A stretch of DNA of 5,253 bases, from positions 1 through 5,253 of the forward strand of contig CAMDBK010000221.1 in NCBI GenBank assembly GCA_945889235.1, given 5' to 3'. The DNA comes from Chitinophaga pinensis. Lineage in GTDB: Bacteria > Bacteroidota > Bacteroidia > SXHM01. Shown piece by piece: positions 1-5,253 of this stretch. Below the pieces are notes generated by a model. The model saw only the letters and a program-made list of their open reading frames with translations, did no database searches and was not told the origin of the DNA. Made by a program: the position numbers and the translations under genes. Position 1 is the first letter of the stretch, and the number at the start of each line of letters is the position of its first letter.

Positions 1-3
1 CAA

Positions 4-56
4 ACAGTGGTGCTTCTAACAAACAGTTGTGGTAATACGAACAGTGGTGCATCTAA
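4..56 (+). repeat. Short direct repeat pair with a degenerate middle copy
   Basis: ACAGTGGTGCTTCTAA (4-19) recurs as ACAGTGGTGCATCTAA (41-56) with one mismatch in 16. Between them ACAGTTGTGG (23-32) looks like a third, more degenerate copy, giving a period of roughly 18-19 bases. The array may continue to the left of the window. There are too few units and too little conservation to call a CRISPR or a defined iteron. Confidence 0.5.
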
Positions 57-90
57 TCCCTTCTTTTTAAAACTTCTTTAATCCCTTCTT
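54..90 (+). repeat. 12-base perfect direct repeat
   Basis: TAATCCCTTCTT occurs at 54-65 and again at 79-90, 25 bases apart. The first copy overlaps the end of the preceding repeat pair, so the left edge of the window is a small cluster of tandem-like repeats. No function can be assigned. Confidence 0.5.
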
Positions 91-183
91 CGTTATAGGC
101 AAGCGTAACAGACGACACAACAACCATTAAACAGACAGAAAATTATCGAAACATCAGGACGACATATAAACTTAACAGCGGAC

Positions 184-237
184 TTTTTGCCGACACGACA
201 GCCCAACGCTTCGTGTTTTATTTTTTTTGCCGACCCG
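184..237 (+). repeat. Imperfect direct repeat, T-run followed by GCCGACnCG
   Basis: TTTTTGCCGACACG (184-197) recurs as TTTTTGCCGACCCG (224-237), one mismatch in 14, offset by 40 bases. Between them ACACGA (193-198) and TCGTGT (211-216) can pair as a 6-bp stem with a 12-base loop. The combination of T-tract and GC-rich motif could be a protein-binding or dispersed-repeat signature, but this is inference. Confidence 0.4.
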
Positions 238-269
238 CATTTTTTAAAAACAATTTTAGCCAGCCGCAC

Positions 270-335
270 AAGTGGCACATTTGGTATTGCCCCGACACAC
301 CAAGTCAGCGCTTCGCAAAACCAAAAGAGCCACTT
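270..335. repeat. Long imperfect inverted repeat (possible hairpin/terminator) upstream of hsdM
   Basis: The 20-base arm at 270-289 is the reverse complement of the arm at 316-335 with only 3 mismatches, around a 26-base spacer. The outer 7 bp (AAGTGGC/GCCACTT) and an inner 6 bp (TTTGGT/ACCAAA) pair perfectly. The spacer contains a mini-stem GCG-CTT-CGC (308-316) that overlaps the arm by one base. The right arm runs into a T-run (334-338), so a plus-strand transcript would resemble an intrinsic terminator, although the stem is long and interrupted for that role. It lies before the candidate promoter, so it could insulate the operon from upstream transcription. It could also be a remnant of a dispersed palindromic element. 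Confidence 0.5.
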
Positions 336-381
336 TTTAGCCAACGCACGAACAGAATGATAATAACAGTAATAACAAGGT

Positions 382-389
382 TAAATTTG
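382..389 (+). promoter_or_regulatory. Candidate Bacteroidetes -7 promoter box for the hsdM operon
   Basis: TAAATTTG matches the TAnnTTTG -7 element of Bacteroidetes primary sigma promoters exactly and lies 33 bases before the hsdM start, which would leave a leader of about 25-30 bases. No convincing TTTG-type -33 element is seen at the usual spacing upstream. A second AT-rich candidate, TATAAT at 403-408, is very close to the start codon. The call therefore rests on a single 8-base match in AT-rich DNA. Confidence 0.3.
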
Positions 390-422
390 TATTTTAATCG
401 AATATAATTTGAAATAGAATAA

Positions 423-2543
423 ATGGAAAACCACAACGAAATATCGGAGTTCATTTGGAACATCAAAGAACATATCCGTGATGAATATGCAGAGAAAGAT
501 TATGAAGAAGTAATTCTTCCGTTTACGCTATTAAGGCGTATTGACTGCGTGTTGGAAGGGACTCATGAAGCAGTGGTAAAAGCCAATGAGAAATTTAAAG
601 ACACAGCTTCACCCGAAGTGCTTGACCAGTTATTAAAGAAAGCAGCCGGACAAAACTTTTACAATAAGTCCGATTATACTCTGCTTGGACTTACCAAAGA
701 CATCAACAACATCGGTGTAAACTTTGACGCTTACCTCAAAGGCTTTAGCGAAAATATCAAGGACATTCTATTAAACTTTAGTGGAGGCCCAGAAAAAGGG
801 CTTTCCCCAATTTACGAAACACTGTTGCGGAAAGGCTTACTGCTTATTGTTACCAAAGAATTTGTTTCTCCCAAAATTGATTTGCACCCCGACAAAGTGA
901 GTAACCATGCTATGGGAACCATCTTTGAAATACTTATCCGTAAATCAAAAGAAACAAGCAACGAAAAAGCAGGGCAATATTTTACGCCTCGTGAAATTGT
1001 AAGATTGATGGTAAACATGGTGTTTGCCAACGAAACCGAAAAACTACAGAAAGCTGGTGCAGGAATAAACATTTACGACCCTTGTTGCGGAACAGGTGGA
1101 ATGCTGACCACAGCGAAAGATTATTTGCAGGAAACCATCAATAAAAATTTAGATGTATGGGTATATGGGCAAGAGATAAACGAAAAGACTTATGCGATTG
1201 CTAAATCTGATTTGCTGATTAAAGGCGAAGATGCCGAAAACATAAAACATGGCAATACCATTACCAAAGACCGTTTGATTGGTAAAACTTTTAACTACAT
1301 GTTGACTAATCCGCCATTTGGTGACGATTGGAAAAACATGAGAGAATTTGTTGAAAACGAAGCTGAGGAAAAAGGGTTTAGCGGACGCTTTGGTGCAGGC
1401 ACTCCCGATGTAAGTGATGGCTCGTTTTTGTTTTTGCAACACATGATTAGCAAAATGAACCCACAAGGCAGCACCATTGGTATTGTGTTTAATGGTTCTC
1501 CGCTGTTTAATGGTGATGCCGGTGGTGGCTGGAGCAACATCAGAGGATGGATTATGGACGACCCACACGATTTGTTGGATTGCATTGTAGCCATGCCGAA
1601 AGATTTGTTTTATGGCACTGGCATTGGCTCGTATGTGTGGATATTGAACAATAAAAAACCTGCCAACCGCAAAGGCAAAGTGCAGTTGATAAATGCCATA
1701 CACCCACGCTTTACCAAAAAAATAAAAGCATTGGGCAAAAAGCAATATGAGATAAGCGAAAGCGGCATTAGCCTTATTACAGATATTTATAAAAACTACA
1801 AAGATTATACTATTGAAGTAGAAGAAGATGGCAAAAAACGGCCTATAGAAATAAGTAAGATTTACGATGTTACTGATTTTAAATACACCAAAGTAACCGT
1901 TGAACGACCTTTGCGATTAGCGTATGAAATTACAGGCGAAAAAATTGAAGCCTTAAAAGAACACAGCAAGTTTAAAGAATTTGCCACTACCAAAAAGAAA
2001 GACAAAGCAGCAGCAGAATCTGATATTGCCAAAGGCAAAGCCATACAAGAAAAAATACTAAAAGCATTAAACACATTAAAGGGTAAACCAAGAGAAATTA
2101 ATGATGCCAATTTCTTTGCGGCATTTGAAAAAGCATTTGGAAGCCAACCGGGCAAAGCTTTGCTGAAAATGTTTAGAGATACTTTGGGTGAGAAAGACGA
2201 AGAAGCCGAAGTAGTTTTTGCCGACCCATTTGATGTGCCAAAACAAAAAGGCCGTGTATGCGACTGGGCAGAAAAACCTGTGCAAGACACCGACCTGCGT
2301 GATAGTGAAAGCATAAAATGGAAAGAAGACATTAACGAATATTTTGAACGCGAAGTATTGCCCTTTGCCCCCGATGCATGGATGGATAGAGAGAAAGATA
2401 AAATTGGCTACGAAATACCATTTACCAAGTTCTTTTACGAATACAAGCCCCTGCGTGATTTAAAATTGATAATGGCAGACATTGAAGAACTGGAAGAACA
2501 AACCGAAGATTTGTTGGCTGAAATTAAAGAAGTAGCCGAATGA
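423..2543 (+). CDS. hsdM: Type I restriction-modification DNA methyltransferase subunit M (long form)
   Basis: This 706-residue cytoplasmic protein is the methylating subunit of a type I system. It transfers a methyl group from S-adenosylmethionine to the N6 of adenine in a bipartite site chosen by HsdS, usually as an M2S complex. The N-terminal HsdM helical domain spans about residues 5-140. The methylase domain follows, with AGQYFTPRE (183-191), the AdoMet-binding motif DPCCGTGGM (219-227), YGQE (248-251) and the catalytic NPPF (296-299). DGSFLFLQH (332-340) is the next conserved block. All key residues are present. A C-terminal region of about 200 residues, rich in Lys/Glu and ending in a predicted coiled coil (about 674-704), makes it longer than the roughly 500-residue classical HsdM. 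Its WMDREKDKIGYEIPFTKFFY segment (653-672) is typical of the long subclass. The start is fixed by an in-frame TAA immediately upstream (420-422). It overlaps hsdS by ATGA. Confidence 0.96.
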   Translation: MENHNEISEFIWNIKEHIRDEYAEKDYEEVILPFTLLRRIDCVLEGTHEAVVKANEKFKDTASPEVLDQLLKKAAGQNFYNKSDYTLLGLTKDINNIGVNFDAYLKGFSENIKDILLNFSGGPEKGLSPIYETLLRKGLLLIVTKEFVSPKIDLHPDKVSNHAMGTIFEILIRKSKETSNEKAGQYFTPREIVRLMVNMVFANETEKLQKAGAGINIYDPCCGTGGMLTTAKDYLQETINKNLDVWVYGQEINEKTYAIAKSDLLIKGEDAENIKHGNTITKDRLIGKTFNYMLTNPPFGDDWKNMREFVENEAEEKGFSGRFGAGTPDVSDGSFLFLQHMISKMNPQGSTIGIVFNGSPLFNGDAGGGWSNIRGWIMDDPHDLLDCIVAMPKDLFYGTGIGSYVWILNNKKPANRKGKVQLINAIHPRFTKKIKALGKKQYEISESGISLITDIYKNYKDYTIEVEEDGKKRPIEISKIYDVTDFKYTKVTVERPLRLAYEITGEKIEALKEHSKFKEFATTKKKDKAAAESDIAKGKAIQEKILKALNTLKGKPREINDANFFAAFEKAFGSQPGKALLKMFRDTLGEKDEEAEVVFADPFDVPKQKGRVCDWAEKPVQDTDLRDSESIKWKEDINEYFEREVLPFAPDAWMDREKDKIGYEIPFTKFFYEYKPLRDLKLIMADIEELEEQTEDLLAEIKEVAE

Positions 2544-3916
2544 GAAAATATCCGAAATATAAAAAGTCAAACCTATTAGGTATTGAAGATGCTCCTATTC
2601 AATGGACGGAAAAAAGAATGAAACATATTGCAGCAAAAAAAAGATTTGCAATTGTAGATGGCCCATTTGGAACACAATTAAAAGCTGAGGAATATACTGA
2701 AAGTGGAGTGGCTTTAATTAGAATTAGTGATTTGAATTGGGGTGGGACAATTGAAACGGAAGAATTGAAATATATTTCAGAAGAAAAATCACAAGAATTA
2801 CTTAGAAGTTCGATTACAATAGACGATATAATTATTGCCAAAACCGGAGCAACTATCGGCAAAAGCGTTCTTAACGATAAAATTGGATTTGGAATAATTG
2901 CATCAAGTTGCTTAAAAATTTCTCCCAACAAAAAAGAAGTAGAACCTTGGTATCTCAATTATTTGATTAGTTCAAAAGAAGCTCAAGAATTAATAATATT
3001 AATGTCTGGTGGTTCAACAAGAGACACAATAAATACACAGCCACTTGCAAACATCAAATTCTATTGGCCCTCCCTCCCCGAACAACACGCCATCGTTCGT
3101 TTTCTCGATTACAAAACAGGGCAGATAGATAGCTTTATTACCAACCGCCAAAAGCAAATTGAGTTGTTGAAGGAGCAGTTGAGAAAGAAGATATACACCG
3201 CTTTAACAAAAGGCCTTTCAAACAAAGATTTTAAATCAACTGCGTTGGCATGGTTTCCTGAAATCCCTAAAAATTGGGAATTATACAAATTTAATGCAGC
3301 CATTAAATTATTACATGGTTTTCAATTTAGAGATAATCATTTCCGAGAGCACGGGGTTAAAGTTGCAAAGATTACACAGCTTAAAGCAGATGGTTCATTA
3401 GACTTATCTGAAGCAAGTTTTGTAGAAGAGAAATTCCTGATACAACTAAAGGATAAAATCATCAAAAGTGGTGATATATTAATGGCATTAACAGGAGGAA
3501 CAATTGGAAAAATAATTTGTGTTGAAGACCTGCAAGAAGAAGTTTTACAGAACTATCGTGTTGGAAAATTTATTCCGAAAGATAAAAGGCAGTTGAAAAA
3601 GGAATTCATGTTTTGGGTATTAAGTTCTGAATTTACATTTGCTCAAATCTTATTCCTTCAGCGAGAAACTGGACAACCTAATATTGGAATTAGTGATTTC
3701 TCAAAAATGTTTTTTCCGATGCCAGACACTTTAGAAGAACAAATTGAAATAACAACATTCATTGTCAACCAAAAATCAGAAACAGATACCCTCATTTCCA
3801 AATACCAAAAGCAAATAGATTTAATGCAGGAATACCGAACTTCATTAATCAGCCAAGCGGTAACAGGTAAAATAGATGTGAGAGAATGGCAACCTAAAAA
3901 GAAACAGACAGCATGA
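2540..3916 (+). CDS. hsdS: Type I restriction-modification specificity subunit S
   Basis: This 458-residue protein sets the DNA target of the HsdM complex; each of two target-recognition domains (TRDs) reads one half of a split site. The layout is canonical: TRD1 about 25-178, central conserved coiled coil about 179-230 (from LPEQHAIVRFLDYKTGQID), TRD2 about 238-397, and distal conserved coiled coil about 398-450 (from LEEQIEITTFIVNQKSETD). The two conserved regions are repeats of each other; both contain YQKQI/RQKQI-type helices and share the 12-base string CCAAAAGCAAAT in the same frame (3148-3159 and 3805-3816). The length is normal and there is no frameshift, so the protein should be functional. 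The target sequence cannot be deduced. Start and stop codons overlap hsdM and the DUF262 gene respectively by ATGA, which implies translational coupling. GC content changes sharply at about 3065, consistent with TRD exchange. Confidence 0.95.
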   Translation: MRKYPKYKKSNLLGIEDAPIQWTEKRMKHIAAKKRFAIVDGPFGTQLKAEEYTESGVALIRISDLNWGGTIETEELKYISEEKSQELLRSSITIDDIIIAKTGATIGKSVLNDKIGFGIIASSCLKISPNKKEVEPWYLNYLISSKEAQELIILMSGGSTRDTINTQPLANIKFYWPSLPEQHAIVRFLDYKTGQIDSFITNRQKQIELLKEQLRKKIYTALTKGLSNKDFKSTALAWFPEIPKNWELYKFNAAIKLLHGFQFRDNHFREHGVKVAKITQLKADGSLDLSEASFVEEKFLIQLKDKIIKSGDILMALTGGTIGKIICVEDLQEEVLQNYRVGKFIPKDKRQLKKEFMFWVLSSEFTFAQILFLQRETGQPNIGISDFSKMFFPMPDTLEEQIEITTFIVNQKSETDTLISKYQKQIDLMQEYRTSLISQAVTGKIDVREWQPKKKQTA

Positions 3917-4536
3917 GCCAACAGTTAAAAAATAAAATAGAAGCCACCGATACCAGCATCAATAAACTGCTAAAGGAGCAAAAATTTACCATTGATTATT
4001 TTCAACGAGAATATCGCTGGCAAGAAAAGCACATCAAGTTATTGGTAGAAGATTTAACCACTACTTTTTTAAAGTCATACAGTGCCGAACATAAGCGCCC
4101 AGAGGTAGCCAATTACCAAAGTTACTATTTAGGTCCTGTGGTGTTTAGTATCAGCCCCGAAACAGGTAAAAAATCAATTATTGATGGGCAGCAGCGGATC
4201 ACTTCTATTACCCTGCTATTAATCTATCTCAATCATTTACAAAGTGCCAGTAAACAAAAGGTATCTATTGGCGAACTGATTTTTTCTGAGAAATACGATG
4301 AAAAGTCCTTCAATATGTCGGACGAAATGCGTGAACCTTGCCTAAAAGCATTATTTGAAACAGGAGAATACATTGTAAAAGACGATGATGATGAAACCAT
4401 CAAAAACATGGTGGCAAGGTATGAAGACATTGACGAGTGTTTCCCCGAAGAATTAACCCAACAGGCTTTGCCATTTTTTATAGATTGGTTTAAAGAAAAT
4501 GTGGTGATTGTGGAGATAACTTTGTCAAGGAGATAA
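3913..4536 (+). CDS. DUF262 (GmrS/ParB-like nuclease fold) protein, C-terminally truncated
   Basis: This 207-residue product is the N-terminal part of a DUF262 family protein. The family signatures are FTIDYFQREYRW (25-36) and SIIDGQQRITSI (88-99), whose DGQQR lies in the ParB/sulfiredoxin-like active-site region of GmrS-type and SspE-type anti-phage proteins. Full-length relatives are commonly 500-700 residues, often with a C-terminal DUF1524 HNH nuclease domain. Here resemblance continues through FFIDWFKENVVIVEIT (188-203), then changes to LSRR and stops. The expected continuation (a Phe-Glu-x-x-Asn-x-x-Gly type motif and any nuclease domain) is missing, so the product is probably inactive. 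The ATG overlaps the hsdS stop as ATGA, which makes it a co-translated third member of the methylase operon. DUF262 genes are known next to type I loci; an accessory defence role is inferred. The 3' end abuts an integrase fragment in another frame. Confidence 0.85.
   Translation: MSQQLKNKIEATDTSINKLLKEQKFTIDYFQREYRWQEKHIKLLVEDLTTTFLKSYSAEHKRPEVANYQSYYLGPVVFSISPETGKKSIIDGQQRITSITLLLIYLNHLQSASKQKVSIGELIFSEKYDEKSFNMSDEMREPCLKALFETGEYIVKDDDDETIKNMVARYEDIDECFPEELTQQALPFFIDWFKENVVIVEITLSRR
4510..4536. other. Probable recombination/deletion junction between the DUF262 gene and an integrase gene
   Basis: DUF262-like protein sequence ends with Val-Glu-Ile-Thr at about 4510-4521. Integrase-like sequence begins at about 4515 (Asp-Asn-Phe-Val-Lys-Glu) in the frame one base back. 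The two frames overlap from 4494 to 4536. The short string GATAACT (4515-4521) makes sense in both readings, so it may be a microhomology at the join. Neither gene has its proper end here. A deletion, an insertion followed by erosion, or a misassembly would all produce this; the sequence alone cannot tell them apart. Confidence 0.6.
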
Positions 4537-5253
4537 AAACAAAGCAACAGGAATATGTTCCCGCAACAATTCAACATTATATTGCTTTAAAAGGTCACCT
4601 TCAGAATTTTTTAAAAAGTCTTGGACTGAAAGATATGCGCCTGGATGCCATCAACAGAAACATTGTGGATCGTTTCGATACCTTTCTTATGACTTGGGTT
4701 CACCCGGTGCTCAACAGGGCTATGACAAGGAACACCGCAAACCGTTACTTAACAAAGCTCAAGGTGATAATACATGCTGCGATCCGCAAAGAAATTCTCG
4801 TAAAGAGTCCTTTCTGGGGTTTTAAAATAAGCAGAGTAAGAACGCAGAGAATATTTCTTACTCAGGAGGAGTTAAAATTGATAACTGATCATGACCTTTG
4901 TAATAACGCTTCTCTTCAGCGTGTGAGAGACGTCTTCATTTTTTCGGTTTACACAGGACTGCGCTTTTCTGACGTATATGCTCTGAAGAGTAAAGCTATA
5001 TCAGTCGGTGAAGATGGCAGGTTATGGATTACGTTGAATCAGGCTAAGACAAAAGACCCTTTACATATTCCTATGTTGAAACCAGCGGAAGATATTTATA
5101 AGAAATATGAAGAGCTGCGGAAAGTCACTGGACTTGTCTTGCCGAACTTAAGCAGCCAGAAAATAAATACGTCACTTAAAGAAATTGCAAAACTTACAGG
5201 GGTCACCAAAAATTTTACGTTCCACTCTGGAAGACATACGTTCGCAACGACCA
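4515..5253 (+). CDS. Tyrosine recombinase/phage-type integrase, 5'-truncated and running off the window (probable pseudogene)
   Basis: An uninterrupted frame encodes the interior of a Bacteroidetes-type site-specific tyrosine recombinase, an enzyme that cuts and rejoins DNA at attachment sites of mobile elements. The SAM-like core-binding domain covers about 4551-4830 and the catalytic domain starts near RIFLTQEELKLI (about 4845). Catalytic residues visible are the first Arg in YTGLRFSDV (codon 4962-4964), the beta-strand Lys in QAKTKDPLHIPM (5046-5048) and HxxR in FHSGRHTFATT (His 5223-5225, Arg 5232-5234). The second His and the nucleophilic Tyr would lie beyond 5253. The frame opens after a TAA at 4491-4493 with no ATG, GTG or TTG until ATG 4635, which is inside the core-binding domain. 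The N-terminal arm-binding domain expected in this roughly 400-residue family is absent. It is therefore probably inactive unless the junction is an assembly artefact. An integrase at this spot implies that a phage, conjugative element or genomic island lies, or lay, to the right. Confidence 0.9.

Larger units (their letters stand above)
1..422. other. Non-coding leader/intergenic region upstream of hsdM
   Basis: No credible gene is seen here on either strand. The stretch mixes AT-rich sequence with GC-rich patches such as GCCGACACGACAGCCC (189-204) and GCCGACCCGC (229-238), separated by long T-runs. It holds short direct repeats, a long imperfect inverted repeat and a candidate promoter, each listed separately. 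The open frames that cross it (for example 93-344 on the minus strand and 213-407 on the plus strand) have low-complexity Cys/Phe/Lys-rich products without recognisable motifs, so I read them as chance. The texture resembles the repeat-rich spacers of Bacteroidota genomes, but that comparison is an impression and not a match. Confidence 0.6.

Noticed and set aside
1..90. CRISPR array or iteron-type origin
   Set aside because: Only two or three short imperfect units are present, without regular spacers, a leader or cas/rep genes.
93..344. Open frame on the minus strand (83 codons) in the leader region
   Set aside because: The product is Cys/Phe/Lys-rich without motifs, spans the inverted repeat and the T-run/GCCGAC repeats, and has no neighbour to support it. 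It is most likely a chance frame through repeat-rich spacer.
91..350. Integron attC site
   Set aside because: CGTTATAGGC (91-100) and the inverted repeat prompted the idea, but the GTTRRRY/RYYYAAC core boxes are not in the right places and there is no cassette-like gene arrangement.
213..407. Open frame on the plus strand (64 codons) ending just before hsdM
   Set aside because: It passes through the inverted repeat and the candidate promoter. The product looks random and there is no family resemblance.
1149..1745. Long antisense open frame (198 codons) opposite hsdM
   Set aside because: It lies wholly opposite the conserved methylase domain. Its Phe/His/Tyr-rich composition is what the reverse complement of this Lys/Asn-rich coding sequence produces.
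4489..4536. Programmed -1 frameshift joining DUF262 and integrase into one protein
   Set aside because: The frames do overlap with a -1 relationship, but I find no X XXY YYZ slippery heptamer in the zero frame, and a DUF262-integrase fusion has no known family precedent. Truncation of both genes is simpler.
2540..5253. Recombinase-driven hsdS shuffling (phase-variable type I locus)
   Set aside because: Such loci in Bacteroidetes carry extra or partial hsdS genes and inverted repeats next to an intact recombinase. Here there is one complete hsdS, I see no inverted repeats around its TRDs, and the recombinase is truncated and of mobile-element style.

Overview
The window looks like a Bacteroidota (Bacteroidetes) chromosome segment. 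The DNA is AT-rich, start codons sit behind A-rich leaders without a clear Shine-Dalgarno, an exact TAnnTTTG box lies upstream of the first gene, and the integrase fragment has the style of Bacteroidetes phage/conjugative-element tyrosine recombinases. The genus cannot be named from the sequence.

Layout: bases 1-422 contain no credible gene. They hold short direct repeats, GC-rich patches between T-runs, a long imperfect inverted repeat (270-335) and a possible promoter (382-389). Three tightly coupled + strand genes follow. They are a long-form type I DNA methyltransferase subunit (hsdM, 423-2543), its specificity subunit with two target-recognition domains (hsdS, 2540-3916), and the N-terminal part of a DUF262 (GmrS/ParB-like) protein (3913-4536). 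Each gene overlaps the next by the 4-base ATGA, so they form a translationally coupled operon. HsdM and HsdS together should make a sequence-specific N6-adenine methyltransferase. No hsdR (restriction/translocase subunit) is in view.

The operon is broken at about 4510-4536. The DUF262 reading frame loses family resemblance just after its Val-Glu-Ile-Thr segment and stops 5 codons later. A different reading frame picks up the interior of a tyrosine recombinase, with no start codon and no N-terminal arm-binding domain, and runs off the end of the window. Two truncated genes meeting head-to-tail suggest a deletion or illegitimate recombination, with a mobile element now lying to the right. An assembly chimera gives the same picture and cannot be excluded. 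A secondary point is the mosaic look of hsdS: the central conserved repeat is much more GC-rich than the TRD before it, as expected if TRDs are exchanged. I see no clearly new system; the most interesting items are the junction, the DUF262 gene wired into a type I methylase operon, and the unexplained leader structure.
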